Of a stretch of 64,000 bases of DNA, positions 54,701 through 63,573 are shown in pieces. Position numbers and translations under genes: made by a program. The notes below the pieces were generated by a model, which was not told the origin of the DNA, did no database searches, and saw nothing but the letters and a program-made list of their open reading frames with translations. The stretch comes from Roseinatronobacter alkalisoli (lineage in GTDB: Bacteria; Pseudomonadota; Alphaproteobacteria; Rhodobacterales; Rhodobacteraceae): positions 1 to 64,000 of the forward strand of contig NZ_JAQZSM010000008.1 of NCBI RefSeq assembly GCF_028745735.1, given 5' to 3'. Within the stretch, counting starts at the first letter, position 1. The number at the start of each line of letters is the position of its first letter.

Positions 54701-56264
54701 GGCGGCGGCCGCGCTGGTGAAGCAATATGCTTGGGCGTTTCCGGCGTTCAAGCGCCCGCAAGGCGCGAAAAACCCCATGGATATTGACCTGTCCACCCTG
54801 TCGCAGGATGAAGTTGACGGTATCCTTGATTTCGCCTTCCATCGCTACTTTGAGGATTCCGGCCTGTTCGGCACAGTCGAGGATTGTCTGGAGCGTGTCG
54901 AGCAGCTGAAAGCCATTGGCGTGACCGAAATTGCCTGCCTGATCGACTATGGCATCAACACCGATCAGGTTCTGGAAGGGCTGTTTCCGCTGGCGGAAGT
55001 GGTTAAACGCGCCAATGCCGGGCTGGACCTGCCCGATGATGATTTCTCGATCGCGGCGCAGGTTCACCGCCACAAGGTGACGCATCTGCAATGCACACCG
55101 TCGATGGCGCGCATGCTGGTCGCGGATGACAGCAGCCGTGCGGCAATTGCGCAGGTCAGCAATGTCATGATCGGCGGTGAAGCCCTGCCAGGCCCCCTGG
55201 CGCGCGACATTTCCAGCCTGACCGGCCAACCGGTCCAGAATATGTATGGCCCCACTGAAACCACCATCTGGTCAACGACCCTGCCCAGCACCGGGGGGGT
55301 GGGCACCGTGGGCATCGGAACGCCCATTGCCAACACGCAGATTCATATCCTTGATGACAGTTTGCAGCCAGTTGCGCCGGGACAGGAAGGTGAATTGTTT
55401 ATCGGCGGCGATGGTGTCACGCGCGGGTACTGGAACCGGCCCGCACTGACCAGCGAACGCTTTATCCCCAACCCGTTCGGGGCAGGGCGGCTGTACCGCA
55501 CGGGTGATCTGGTGCGTCAGGGTCCGCATGGCATTGATTTCATTGGTCGTGTGGACCATCAGGTGAAAATCAGGGGATATCGCATCGAACTGGGGGAGGT
55601 GGAAGCCGCGCTTGAAGCGCAACCGGGCATAACTGCCGTTGTTGTTATCGCCCGCGAAGACCGGGACGGGGATATGCGGCTGGTGGCCTATTACACTGGC
55701 AGTCCGTCAGGGGATTTGCGCGCCGCACTGGCAGCACAGCTTCCCGCACATATGGTGCCCGCGCATTTCATGCCGCTGGCCGAAATGCCCCTGACACCGA
55801 ACAAGAAGATTGACCGCAAGGCCCTGCCTGCCCCCAGCATCCGCCAACAACCGGCGTCAATGGCGGACACTGGTGTCCCGGAAGGGGGCGGCGACACGGT
55901 AAACCGGATTGCCGCCATCTGGTGTGATGTCCTTGGTGTTGCGCAGGTCGGACAGGGGGATAACTTCTTCCATCTGGGGGGGCATTCATTGCTGGCGGTG
56001 CAGGCGCATCGCGAAATGCGCGCGCGGTTGAATATACCCGGATTGTCGATAACGGATCTGTTCCGCTTTCCGGTGCTGGGCGAGTTGGCGCGGCATCTGG
56101 ACAGCAAGCAACGCCCGCTTACGCCTGCGCCTGTCACACAACTGCATACGCCCGTGGCAAGACCTGTGGCAACGAAAACGGACGCCGCTGCGCCGTCATC
56201 GGACCGAATGCAGGCTATGGCCCGCCGCCGCGCGATGCGCGCAGAAAGGTCCGGGGGGAAATGA
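51738..56264 (+). CDS. NRPS protein: formyltransferase - C-domain remnant - adenylation domain with inserted luciferase-like monooxygenase - PCP
   Basis: A 1508-residue hybrid of the MupA/Atu3671 type. Residues 1-320 are a formyltransferase with Asn91, His93 and Asp129 equivalent to the Fmt catalytic trio. Residues about 330-500 resemble the C-terminal half of a condensation domain, ending in the NDTA linker at 494, without HHxxxDG. The adenylation domain starts near 509, with A3 [11 protein letters not shown] (652) and A4 FDISVLE (Asp698). It is interrupted at about 735-1095 by an FMN-dependent luciferase-like monooxygenase ([24 protein letters not shown]). It resumes with A5 MYGPTETT (1169). 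The PCP serine is 1417. The ten specificity residues read DILQMGMIWK, near the glycine code DILQLGLIWK. No TE is present. The ATG has AAAGGGG upstream. Confidence 0.9.
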   Translation: MQFSSVVIGDESLLAACSDQVLERGHVIAAVVTDNAQLADWAASHGVPVIAPGAGLADRLAGFQFDWLLNIAGLRLLPRDVLALAARGAVNFHDGVLPRHAGLNAPAWALMEGETRHGITWHLITDAVDQGNILVQSEFDIAPDDTALTLNAKCFAAGVESFAQVLTQLEEGQVAGQPQDLSKRSVHLGSDRPAHDGLLDFTRPAMELERQVRALDHGPYWNPLTAAKLRLGPQLACIGAARLVPGHGQPGQVVAVDADGVTVACADAALHLSGVLCIQGVPIDPADFVTTGDILPPPPDGVTDAMARIAAGDQHWRDALRALAPAAPLALRSDTRMTLPLDLPKLPDAQLITTFGAAVARHFGVSRIDLAWRNAVIAAAELAAPDHISGWVPVQVDARARDVAAVVGARLKLAQTAPGFARDISARDPVLGVISAPHVGVTQGADMPGAVLVLDLDAGMLRYDPETLNSAAMAQIRAYMTAPLPAAGDIGQLNDTAQPYDRICIHHAFETQVAKTPDAIALSFENQSLTYSELNARANRVAHVLADMGVTPDTPVALCTARGPNLLIGALGILKAGGAYVPLDPAYPADRLAHYLNDSSAPVLVTEHDMLDILPDHGAALLQLDTDTRLGAAPDMNPQGNATPDNLAYLIYTSGSTGAPKGVMVEHGNVANFFAGMDGRIRHDPPGVWLAVTSLSFDISVLELFWTLARGFKVVLMGDEDRIAVSHAPVRVSDKPMDFSLMYWGNDDGQGPQKYRLLLEGAKFADTHGFCAVWTPERHFHAFGGPFPNPSVSGAAVAAVTQNLAVRAGSCVAPLHHPVRIAEEWAMIDNLTNGRTGLGIASGWHPVDFVIRPENRPPNNKQAMFEMIDTLRKLWRGEAVEFDKGDGPVPIQTLPRPVSRELPIWLTTAGNPETWRDAGRLGANVLTHLLGQSIAEVAEKIAIYHTALRDAGHDPADFTITLMLHSFVARDRDHAREVARGPMKSYLLAAAALVKQYAWAFPAFKRPQGAKNPMDIDLSTLSQDEVDGILDFAFHRYFEDSGLFGTVEDCLERVEQLKAIGVTEIACLIDYGINTDQVLEGLFPLAEVVKRANAGLDLPDDDFSIAAQVHRHKVTHLQCTPSMARMLVADDSSRAAIAQVSNVMIGGEALPGPLARDISSLTGQPVQNMYGPTETTIWSTTLPSTGGVGTVGIGTPIANTQIHILDDSLQPVAPGQEGELFIGGDGVTRGYWNRPALTSERFIPNPFGAGRLYRTGDLVRQGPHGIDFIGRVDHQVKIRGYRIELGEVEAALEAQPGITAVVVIAREDRDGDMRLVAYYTGSPSGDLRAALAAQLPAHMVPAHFMPLAEMPLTPNKKIDRKALPAPSIRQQPASMADTGVPEGGGDTVNRIAAIWCDVLGVAQVGQGDNFFHLGGHSLLAVQAHREMRARLNIPGLSITDLFRFPVLGELARHLDSKQRPLTPAPVTQLHTPVARPVATKTDAAAPSSDRMQAMARRRAMRAERSGGK

Positions 56265-56941
56265 TTCTGCAGCAGTTTTCCAGCGCGGATTATGCGCGCT
56301 CCCTTTTCAGCGACACAGTGGCCATGGGCTGGGCAGACCCCAAAGCCCCCATGCCGCGCCTGCTGGGGGATGAGGTGTTGGCGATCGAGCAGGTCTCCGC
56401 CCCGCGCGCGCGCGAATTCGCGTCCGGTCGCGCTGCCGCGCGTAACGCCATGGAACAGCTTGGCCATATGCCGCGCCCAGTGCTGCAAGGCGATGACCGC
56501 GCGCCAATCTGGCCTGCGGGTCTTGTCGGGTCCATTACCCATACTGGCCATGATGCGCTTGCGGTTGTCACCGACGACCCTGCCATCCGGGCGCTGGGCA
56601 TTGACATGGAACTTGCCACGCCACTGGAACCGAACCTGTGGCCTGTAATCTGCACACAGAACGACCTGCTCTGGCTGGCGGCGCTCGGCCCCACGCAACG
56701 CGGGAATTTTGCCAAGTTGTTGTTTTCCGCCAAGGAAGCGGTGTACAAGGCGCAATATCAGATCAGCCGCTGCCTGATTGATTTTCATGCGCTGGACCTG
56801 ACACCCGATCTGGCGACAATGCGTTTCACCGCCATTCTGCGTCAGGATGTGCCGGGGTTTGCGCAGGGCACCCGAATCGATGGCCGGTTCCTGATTCTTG
56901 CCAGTTCCATCATCTGTGCTGTGGAAATGCGCAGTAAATGA
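56261..56941 (+). CDS. 4'-phosphopantetheinyl transferase
   Basis: A 226-residue EntD/Sfp-type transferase that converts apo-ACP and apo-PCP to the holo form using CoA. The magnesium motif GIDMEL and the motif [12 protein letters not shown] are intact. The start overlaps the NRPS stop as ATGA. It presumably activates the two carrier domains encoded just upstream (PKS Ser1781, NRPS Ser1417). It is the last gene of the cluster; I see no strong terminator in the next 200 bp. Confidence 0.92.
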   Translation: MILQQFSSADYARSLFSDTVAMGWADPKAPMPRLLGDEVLAIEQVSAPRAREFASGRAAARNAMEQLGHMPRPVLQGDDRAPIWPAGLVGSITHTGHDALAVVTDDPAIRALGIDMELATPLEPNLWPVICTQNDLLWLAALGPTQRGNFAKLLFSAKEAVYKAQYQISRCLIDFHALDLTPDLATMRFTAILRQDVPGFAQGTRIDGRFLILASSIICAVEMRSK

Positions 56942-57212
56942 TCCGGTAGCACCCCGTGCAAGGGCGCATTCCGTGGCCTGTGTTTGCTAGAGGTAGTGGT
57001 CGTCATGCCCCCCCACCCCAAGATGTAAGACATAAGGTGCAGGCGTCTGTGGCATCCTGCCCAATGCGGCAAAAACATTGGCAAAATTGCGCATAAATCT
57101 GATAGACTGCGGCGGTAAACCCCACCCCGAGGCAGTATGCTGTTATTTTGTTAACCAACCGGTCGTTAGAATCGGCGACAGCATCTCAGGATCAGAAAGA
57201 ATCGAGGGCAGA

Positions 57213-57530
57213 ATGAAAAGAACCCTGTTGGCCGCCATCCTTTCGGCAGTCGTCCTTCCCGCAATCCCCAGTACCGCCGCCGCCAGCGCGATTGAATCCG
57301 CTTGCCTGCGATCGGACCGGCCACAGGCGACACGCGCGCTGTGCCGGTGCATTGGTTCTGTCGCGAATGAAACGCTGACACGTTCGGAACAGCGCCGCGC
57401 AGCAGCCTTTTTCCGCGATCCGCAACTGGCGCAGGATGTGCGCATGTCCAAAAGCGACCGCGACAACGCATTCTGGGCGCGTTACCGGGCGTTCGGGGAC
57501 CGCGCAGAACATTTCTGCACAGGCCGCTAA
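57213..57530 (+). CDS. Small secreted four-cysteine protein, unknown function
   Basis: A 105-residue protein with a signal peptide (MKRTLLAAILSAVVLPAIPS, cleavage near AAAS-AI). The mature part of about 80 residues has four cysteines (ACLRSD, LCRCIG, HFCTGR), suggesting two periplasmic disulfides. The ATG follows GAGGGCAGA; a longer open frame from 57078 is not supported. I recognise it as the type of short conserved hypothetical found in Rhodobacteraceae but know no function. The upstream 270 bp hold TTGGCA and TGATAG boxes (near 57080-57105) that could form its promoter. Confidence 0.7.
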   Translation: MKRTLLAAILSAVVLPAIPSTAAASAIESACLRSDRPQATRALCRCIGSVANETLTRSEQRRAAAFFRDPQLAQDVRMSKSDRDNAFWARYRAFGDRAEHFCTGR

Positions 57531-57839
57531 TGCGGCTGCCACGCGCCGACATGAGAAGTTAGCGCTGATACCCCCCAAATCGGCAGGCCGCGGGACGGCC
57601 CGCCGATAGTGCGACGGGTTTCGCGCTATTTGGGATGCAGGAACCGGCTTTCTACTTCCAGAACATAAGAAATCAGCGGGTCAGGGTGCGGATGAACGAG
57701 ATACGCTCTGTCTGCCGGGGCTGCGTCGGCTGACGCAGGAGTAACCGATCCTTAACAGGCATGTGCCATCCTGAATGCCGGGCATTACTGCCGGTTCGGT
57801 GCTGTTGGCATTTCCGGCGCAAGACAAGGGTGTGACAGC
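57531..57839. repeat. Non-coding stretch with the second copy of the 21-bp dispersed repeat
   Basis: Positions 57581-57601 are the exact reverse complement of 37294-37314, and weaker similarity (about 16 of 25 bases) continues to 57626. A small hairpin CTGCGTC-GGCT-GACGCAG lies at 57721-57738. No gene is supported in this stretch. Confidence 0.65.
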
Positions 57840-58217
57840 ATGCGACGAACAGAAGCTTTGCCGATGCGGCAGGCTAGGGTGGGCATTATTGCCAACCCGG
57901 CCACCGTCCGGGTACCTGTTCATCTGCCGCGAGATGTATGGTCCCGCTGGCCGGATATGCGGTCACGGCGGCGGTATAATGCGCGTGAACGGGGCGGCGG
58001 CGCTGACCAGCCCGAAGACCCGGTTTTGGACGGCAGGCTGCTGGGCGCTTTCGCGCGTGATATGCGCGCGGGCAAATGCGATGGGAAAACCCGCACCGCC
58101 GGATTCGGCGCGCCGCCCGACATTGCGCGGATGGGTGCCCCTCCGCGCAGGTGGGTCGCGTTGTTGTGTCTTGCCATCGTGATTGCCGCTGCCATTGGCT
58201 ATGGCGTTTCGCGTTAG
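57840..58217 (+). CDS. Possible tail-anchored small protein, unknown
   Basis: A 125-codon frame ending in a hydrophobic helix (WVALLCLAIVIAAAIGYG) just before the stop, which would suit a tail-anchored membrane protein. AAGGG lies about 10 bp before the ATG. The second half has codon use like neighbouring genes (G/C-rich third positions); the first half less so. No family is recognised, and a competing frame overlaps it (57775-58182). Confidence 0.4.
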   Translation: MRRTEALPMRQARVGIIANPATVRVPVHLPRDVWSRWPDMRSRRRYNARERGGGADQPEDPVLDGRLLGAFARDMRAGKCDGKTRTAGFGAPPDIARMGAPPRRWVALLCLAIVIAAAIGYGVSR

Positions 58218-58220
58218 CGT

Positions 58221-58270
58221 GTGTCGCGCAAAAGTGGGAACCGGTTTTCCGCTTCCGCGAATGCGTCATA
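58221..58270. repeat. Palindromic intergenic element, copy 1
   Basis: The core AAAAGTGGGAACCGGTTTTC (58230-58249), followed by CGCTTCCGCGAATGCG, resembles the short palindromic repeats scattered through Rhizobiales and other Alphaproteobacteria. It aligns with copy 2 at 58434-58490 and lies just after a possible gene stop. Confidence 0.6.
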
Positions 58271-58433
58271 AAAAGGTTGGCGCGGGGATGCAGGTGGACT
58301 TGCGCACGCGGCAGTGTCCGGGCGTGAACCTGGCATAAGGCGCGCTTCATGCGGGTTGTGCGCATTTGAACACCGGGAGTTCACAAAACCGCACTTGTAA
58401 CTTATGTGCACAGGCTGATCTTTGTGACAAGTC
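58271..58433. other. Spacer between two palindromic elements
   Basis: About 160 bp without a supportable gene or obvious structure. It includes AT-richer sequence near 58380-58430 that may contain the pirin promoter. Confidence 0.35.
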
Positions 58434-58490
58434 ATGGCATGTTGCGGGACAAACTGGGCACCGGATTTCCGTTTCCCGCACATGCGTTAT
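58434..58490. repeat. Palindromic intergenic element, copy 2
   Basis: Bounded by CATGGCATG and CATGCG, with inner arms TGCGGGA (58443-58449) and TCCCGCA-like CCCGCA (58475-58480). It has the same order of blocks as copy 1: TTGCGGGACAAACTGGGCAC, then CGGATTTCCG, then TTTCCCGCACATGCG. It lies about 75 bp before the pirin gene. Confidence 0.6.
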
Positions 58491-58565
58491 CAGAAGACCG
58501 GAGCATCCCCCCGATGCAACTGAATGCAAGGGGTGCGCTGGTCAGAACATTGATCGGAGTGCGCA

Positions 58566-59477
58566 ATGTCCATTCGTCCCACGCTGGAAACCCGTAAATC
58601 CGTTCCCACGCTTGAAGGCGCGGGGGTACATCTGCATCGCGCGTTCGGTTTTCAGGATCCGAGCGAGCTGGACCCGTTTTTGTTGTTCGATGATTTCCGC
58701 AACGATGTGCCAGAGCATTATCTGCGCGGCTTTCCCTGGCATCCGCACCGGGGCATTGAAACAATCACCTATGTTCTGGCGGGCGAGGTGGAGCATGGCG
58801 ACAGTCTGGGCAACCGGGGCATGCTTGGCGCGGGTGACGTGCAATGGATGACTGCGGGATCGGGCATCATGCATCAGGAGATGCCGCGCGGTAATACCAG
58901 TGGCCAGATGCACGGTTTCCAGCTTTGGGCAAACCTGCCCGGCAGTCTGAAAATGACTGCGCCACGCTATCAGGACGTGAAAGCGGCTGATATTCCCGAT
59001 GTGATTGATGATGACGGCACCCGCGTGCGTGTTGTCGTTGGTGAATTCTGGGGCAAGCGCGGCCCCGTTGACGGGATCGCCGCAGACCCGCAATATCTGG
59101 ACATATCTGTTCCGCCGGGCGTGCGCAAAACCTTCAAGGTTGATACCTATCGCCGGGCATTCGCCTATGTGTTTGCCGGGTCGGGGGCGTTTGCAGACGC
59201 ATCGCAACCGACCGGAATCCTGCTTGAAAAAGAGGTCATGGGCCAGGAAGTGAACATTCGCGATATGTCCGGGGACCGCACCCTGATCCGCTTTGGCACC
59301 GGCGAGGAAGTGACCGTGCAGGCGGGCGAAAATGGCGTGCGGTTCCTGCTGGTGTCGGGCGCTCCCATTCAGGAACCGGTTGCATGGCATGGCCCGATTG
59401 TCATGAACACCCAGGCAGAGATCCAGCAGGCAATCCGCGAACTGCGCAACGGAACCTTCATTCGCCCCGCGCATTGA
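58566..59477 (+). CDS. Pirin-family protein
   Basis: A 303-residue bicupin. The N-terminal cupin carries the metal ligands (PWHPHRGIETITYVL, MTAGSGIMHQEMP) seen in pirins such as YhhW, which can act as quercetin 2,3-dioxygenases. The C-terminal cupin is complete. Physiological function in bacteria is unsettled (redox sensing or regulatory binding have been proposed). The ATG follows CGGAGTGCGCA. No operon partner is evident. Confidence 0.9.
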   Translation: MSIRPTLETRKSVPTLEGAGVHLHRAFGFQDPSELDPFLLFDDFRNDVPEHYLRGFPWHPHRGIETITYVLAGEVEHGDSLGNRGMLGAGDVQWMTAGSGIMHQEMPRGNTSGQMHGFQLWANLPGSLKMTAPRYQDVKAADIPDVIDDDGTRVRVVVGEFWGKRGPVDGIAADPQYLDISVPPGVRKTFKVDTYRRAFAYVFAGSGAFADASQPTGILLEKEVMGQEVNIRDMSGDRTLIRFGTGEEVTVQAGENGVRFLLVSGAPIQEPVAWHGPIVMNTQAEIQQAIRELRNGTFIRPAH

Positions 59478-59540
59478 TGCCGCTGTTGATGTGCGCGGGC
59501 TTGTGCCTATAGTCAGGACACACCCATGCAGGAGGATGCG

Positions 59541-60287
59541 TTGACACGCGCCATTATCAGACTGACCGGCACGGACCCTGCAGCGTTTTTGCAGGGTCTT
59601 GTCACCAATGACACAAGGCGGCTTGCGCCGCAGACCCCGCTTTACGCCGCGCTTTTGTCACCGCAAGGCAAATATCTGGCAGATTTCTTTCTGGTTCAGG
59701 ACGGTGACAGCATCCTTCTGGATGTGGCGGCGCCGCTTGCGGATGACCTGTTCAAACGCCTGAGTATGTATAAATTACGCACGCCTGTCACACTGGAACG
59801 GGTGGATTTGCCGGTCAGCCGGGGCACGGGGCCAGCACCTGACGGGGCCGTGCCGGACCCGCGCCACCCTGCATTGGGCTGGCGGCTTTACGGGCAGGCA
59901 TTGGCGGATGACGGCACCGACTGGGACGCGCTGCGTGTGGCGCATTGTATTCCGGAAGCGGGCGTAGAACTTGTTCCCAACGAAACCTTCATACTGGAAG
60001 CCGGGTTTCCGCGCCTGAACGGCGTCGATTTCCGTAAAGGGTGCTATGTCGGTCAGGAAGTCACGGCGCGCATGCATCACAAGACTGAGCTGCGCAAGGG
60101 GCTTGTCACTGTGCCCATTCGCGGGGCGGCACCAATCGGGACTGCAATCATGGCGGGTGGCAAGGCAGCGGGCCAGCTATTCACCCAAAGTGGGGACCGC
60201 GCCATCGCCTATTTGCGGTTTGATCGGGCGCAACCGGGTATGCTTGCAGGCGATGCGGTGATTGACTGGCCGCAAATGCAAAGCTGA
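59541..60287 (+). CDS. ygfZ: Folate-binding protein YgfZ
   Basis: A protein of about 248 residues of the GcvT/YgfZ fold that uses tetrahydrofolate and helps repair or build Fe-S clusters. The hallmark KGCYVGQEV is present near residue 172, and DFRKG precedes it. I place the start at TTG 59541, because GGAGG at 59531-59535 lies five bases before it; an ATG at 59526 would place that site inside the gene. Length agrees with alphaproteobacterial homologues. Confidence 0.9.
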   Translation: MTRAIIRLTGTDPAAFLQGLVTNDTRRLAPQTPLYAALLSPQGKYLADFFLVQDGDSILLDVAAPLADDLFKRLSMYKLRTPVTLERVDLPVSRGTGPAPDGAVPDPRHPALGWRLYGQALADDGTDWDALRVAHCIPEAGVELVPNETFILEAGFPRLNGVDFRKGCYVGQEVTARMHHKTELRKGLVTVPIRGAAPIGTAIMAGGKAAGQLFTQSGDRAIAYLRFDRAQPGMLAGDAVIDWPQMQS

Positions 60288-60351
60288 CTTGATCGGCGGC
60301 GCGAAGGCATGATAGCGGTATCATGACAGGGGCTGCAAAAGACAGATACCG

Positions 60352-61341
60352 ATGAATCGCCTATTCAGAACGCGCGCGGCCGGGCCATTACTGGCGCTAA
60401 GCGCCTTTGCGCTGTTTTCGGCGCATGATGTTGTCGTCAAGATGCTTGGTGGCAGTTACAGCCCTGTTCAGATCGTGTTTTTCAGCGTGCTGCTGAGTCT
60501 GCCGCTGGCGTTCCTGATGCTGATGCGCGACAAGACCGACGGCAACCTGTTGCCGCGTCGTCCGGGCTGGACAGCATTGCGTACAGCTGCGGCGGTGTGG
60601 ACCGGGGTAAGCGTGTTCTACGCTTTCACGGTTTTGCCGATGACGCAGGTCTACGCCATCCTGTTTGCCACGCCGCTGCTGATTACGCTTCTATCGGTGC
60701 CGATGCTGGGCGAGAAAGTGGGCTGGCGGCGCGGGGGCGCAGTTGTGCTGGGGTTGATTGGTGTGCTGATTGTGTTGCGTCCGGGGCAGGGGGTGGGAAT
60801 CAGCCTTGGGCATCTGGCGGCAATATTGGGGGCATTCGGCGGGGCGGTTTCCGCGATTATCGTGCGCAAGATCGGCCATGAGGAACGCAATGTCGTTTTG
60901 CTTGTGTACCCGCTGATGGCCAATCTGGGGGTTATGGGCTTGGCGCTGCCATTCGTCTATCAACCCATGCCACTTGCGGATCTGGGGGCATGGGCGGCAA
61001 TGGCGGCGATGGCCTTTGTGGCCAGCCTGTGCGTGATCGCGGCTTACAAGCTGTCCTCCGCAGTTCAGATTGCACCGATGCAGTATTCGCAAATCATCTG
61101 GGCCGCGCTGTTTGGCGCAATCTTCTTCGGCGAGTCGCTGGACGGGGCCACGGTTCTGGGCGCTGCTGTGATTATCGCCAGCGGCGTTTATATCGTCCTG
61201 CGCGAGGATTCCGCCGAGGTGTCGGAAAACCGGCCGGTGCTTGAAACCCGCACCCGCACGGAAACCGGTACATTCCCGCGCGCCAGCCAGTTGGGCCGGT
61301 TCGATGATGCGCCTGATGACGACCCCGGTACGCCGCAATAA
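60352..61341 (+). CDS. DMT-superfamily (EamA) transporter
   Basis: A 329-residue membrane protein with ten predicted helices in two EamA repeats (about 15-140 and 155-285) and a polar C-terminal tail of about 40 residues (ENRPVLETRTRTETG). Members export amino acids, metabolites or act as permeases; substrate cannot be predicted. The ATG lacks a strong ribosome binding site. It is monocistronic or read through from ygfZ (64-bp gap). Confidence 0.88.
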   Translation: MNRLFRTRAAGPLLALSAFALFSAHDVVVKMLGGSYSPVQIVFFSVLLSLPLAFLMLMRDKTDGNLLPRRPGWTALRTAAAVWTGVSVFYAFTVLPMTQVYAILFATPLLITLLSVPMLGEKVGWRRGGAVVLGLIGVLIVLRPGQGVGISLGHLAAILGAFGGAVSAIIVRKIGHEERNVVLLVYPLMANLGVMGLALPFVYQPMPLADLGAWAAMAAMAFVASLCVIAAYKLSSAVQIAPMQYSQIIWAALFGAIFFGESLDGATVLGAAVIIASGVYIVLREDSAEVSENRPVLETRTRTETGTFPRASQLGRFDDAPDDDPGTPQ

Positions 61342-61459
61342 TTCTGTCGCGGCACAAGTGCAACGCCCGCGACGACTTGCTCTTCAGATGTGCTTCTGGT
61401 CTGGCCTCGGGGGGGGCGGGGCGCTATGACATGCGCGGAGTATTGCCGAGGAACCCCGC

Positions 61460-62548
61460 ATGACCACCGCCATTCAACCGCAGCCTGGTATTCTGGATAT
61501 CGCCCTTTATCAGGGTGGAACCGCAAAGATTGCCGGGCGCGATGATGCCATCAAACTTTCGTCTAATGAGAACCCTTTCGGGGCGGGTGATCTGGCGCGG
61601 CAGGCCTATATGCGCGCGGGGCATGAACTGCATCGCTACCCAACGACTGATCATGCCGCCTTGCGGGCCGCGATTGCATCGCGTTTCGGGCTGGATGCCG
61701 GGCGTATCATTTGCGGGGCCGGTTCAGATGAGGTGATCACCTTCCTGTGCCAGGCTTATGCCGGTCCGGGTGATGAAGTGGTGTATAGTCAGCATGGATT
61801 CCTGATGTATCGCATATCCGCGCTGGCGGCAGGTGCGACGCCTGTTGTCGCCCCGGAGCGGGACCGGACCACCGACATAGACGCCATTCTTGCCGCCTGT
61901 ACTGACCGGACGCGGCTGGTGTTTATCGCGAACCCCAATAACCCCACGGGCACAATGGTGCCGGTTTCGGAACTGGAACGCCTTGCGGATAATCTGCCCG
62001 CGCAGGCATTGCTGGTTCTGGACGGGGCCTATGCCGAATATGCCGAAGGCTATGATGGCGGCGCGGCCCTTGCGGACCAGCGCCAGAACGTGGTGATGAC
62101 GCGCACCTTCTCCAAGCTGTTCGGGCTGGGCGGCTTGCGCGTGGGCTGGGGCTATGGGCCGCAGCATGTCATTGATGTGCTGAGTCGGGTGCGCGGGCCT
62201 TTCAACCTGTCCACCACCCAGCAGGACGTGGCCGAAGCCGCATTATCCGATGATGCGCATATTGCCCGCAGCCTTGCGGAAAACGCACGGATGCGCGCCT
62301 GGCTGGCAGAGCGGCTGAACGCCATCGGGGTAGCGACTGATCCGTCGCATGCCAATTTTGTCCTGGCCCGTTTCCGTGATGCCGCGCAGGCAGAAGCCTG
62401 TAATGCTGCACTGCTGGCCGATGGGCTTATCGTGCGCAAGGTCGACAGCTACGGATTGCCGGAATGTCTGCGCATTACCATCGGTGATGAAGCTGCTTGC
62501 CGGCGCGTACTCTATACGATCACCCAGTTCATGGAGCGGCAGGCATGA
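61460..62548 (+). CDS. hisC: Histidinol-phosphate/aromatic aminotransferase
   Basis: A 362-residue fold-type I PLP aminotransferase of the HisC group. It shows LSSNENPFG at the N-terminus, [19 protein letters not shown] and the PLP lysine in [19 protein letters not shown]. HisC proteins convert imidazole-acetol phosphate to histidinol phosphate; many also transaminate prephenate or aromatic keto acids. Here it overlaps tyrC by four bases (ATGA), which favours a role in tyrosine/phenylalanine synthesis. The ATG has GAGGAA upstream. Confidence 0.9.
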   Translation: MTTAIQPQPGILDIALYQGGTAKIAGRDDAIKLSSNENPFGAGDLARQAYMRAGHELHRYPTTDHAALRAAIASRFGLDAGRIICGAGSDEVITFLCQAYAGPGDEVVYSQHGFLMYRISALAAGATPVVAPERDRTTDIDAILAACTDRTRLVFIANPNNPTGTMVPVSELERLADNLPAQALLVLDGAYAEYAEGYDGGAALADQRQNVVMTRTFSKLFGLGGLRVGWGYGPQHVIDVLSRVRGPFNLSTTQQDVAEAALSDDAHIARSLAENARMRAWLAERLNAIGVATDPSHANFVLARFRDAAQAEACNAALLADGLIVRKVDSYGLPECLRITIGDEAACRRVLYTITQFMERQA

Positions 62549-63459
62549 GCGCAATATACCAGCGTGTCGCCTTTGTCGGGTTGGGGTTGATTGCGTCTTC
62601 CATGGCGCATGCCATCCGGCGTGCGGGCCTTGCCGGGGAAATTACCGGCACTGCGCGTTCGGCCGAAACCCGGCAGGTTGCGCTTGAAATCGGGCTGGTC
62701 GATGCTGTCTTTGACACCGCGGCTGAAGCGGTTGTCGGTGCGGATCTGGTTGTCCTGTGCGTGCCGGTCGGCGCAATGGCCGGAATCGCACAGGAAATCG
62801 CGCCATATCTTGAACCGGGGGTAACTGTCACTGATGTCGGTTCCGTCAAGCAGGCGGTGATTGCCGCGGTCGGCCCGCATCTGCCGGAACATGTTCATTT
62901 CATCCCCGGTCATCCGCTGGCGGGCACCGAACATTCCGGCCCGCGTGCGGGCTTTGCCGAATTGTTCGACAACCGCTGGTGTATCCTGACGCCTCTCGAC
63001 GGCGGTGATGCGCCCGCGCTGGAACGTCTTGTCAGTTTCTGGCAGGGGATCGGCGCGCATGTGGATCTGATGGACCCGCCGCATCATGACCTGGTGCTGG
63101 CCGTCACCAGCCACACGCCGCATCTTATCGCCTACACCATGGTCGGCGTCGCCGATGATCTGCGCCGTGTAACCGACAGCGAAGTAATCAAATATTCCGC
63201 CGCCGGGTTCCGGGATTTCACCCGCATCGCTGCATCTGACCCCACAATGTGGCGCGACGTGTTCCTGACCAACAAGGAAGCCACCCTGGAGGTGCTGGGC
63301 CGCTTCACAGAAGAGCTGTTCGCGCTTCAGCGTGCAATTCGTACGGGCGATGGTGTATTGCTTCATGACTACTTCTCACGCACGCGCGCGATCCGCCGGG
63401 GGATCATCGAAGCGGGTCAGGATACCGCAGCCCCCGATTTCGGACGTGCAAAGCGTTAG
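62545..63459 (+). CDS. tyrC: Prephenate/arogenate dehydrogenase
   Basis: A 304-residue NAD(P)-dependent TyrA-type dehydrogenase. The Rossmann motif is [21 protein letters not shown], then [20 protein letters not shown] and the prephenate-site motif [19 protein letters not shown]. It oxidatively decarboxylates prephenate (or arogenate) toward tyrosine. Start ATG 62545 overlaps the hisC stop; the frame is open 48 bp upstream within hisC. It has no chorismate mutase or ACT domain, as usual for cyclohexadienyl dehydrogenases in this group. Confidence 0.93.
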   Translation: MSAIYQRVAFVGLGLIASSMAHAIRRAGLAGEITGTARSAETRQVALEIGLVDAVFDTAAEAVVGADLVVLCVPVGAMAGIAQEIAPYLEPGVTVTDVGSVKQAVIAAVGPHLPEHVHFIPGHPLAGTEHSGPRAGFAELFDNRWCILTPLDGGDAPALERLVSFWQGIGAHVDLMDPPHHDLVLAVTSHTPHLIAYTMVGVADDLRRVTDSEVIKYSAAGFRDFTRIAASDPTMWRDVFLTNKEATLEVLGRFTEELFALQRAIRTGDGVLLHDYFSRTRAIRRGIIEAGQDTAAPDFGRAKR

Positions 63460-63573
63460 CGCCAGACAAAGTCTGCACCAGCCTTCAGTTTCAGACTGAT
63501 CCGCCCCCGGTGGATTGACCCGCCGCGCCGCGCCCGTTAGCCATGGACAGACAGGGGCAGGAGGGCGCGCAGC

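Noticed and set aside
53940-55030. Separate luciferase-like monooxygenase gene
   Set aside because: The domain is in frame with both adenylation halves and has no stop or start signals of its own, so it is an insertion in one protein.
57775-58182. 135-codon plus-strand frame overlapping the possible tail-anchored gene
   Set aside because: Cysteine- and tryptophan-rich out-of-frame translation with poor codon use. The 57840-58217 frame is the better candidate.
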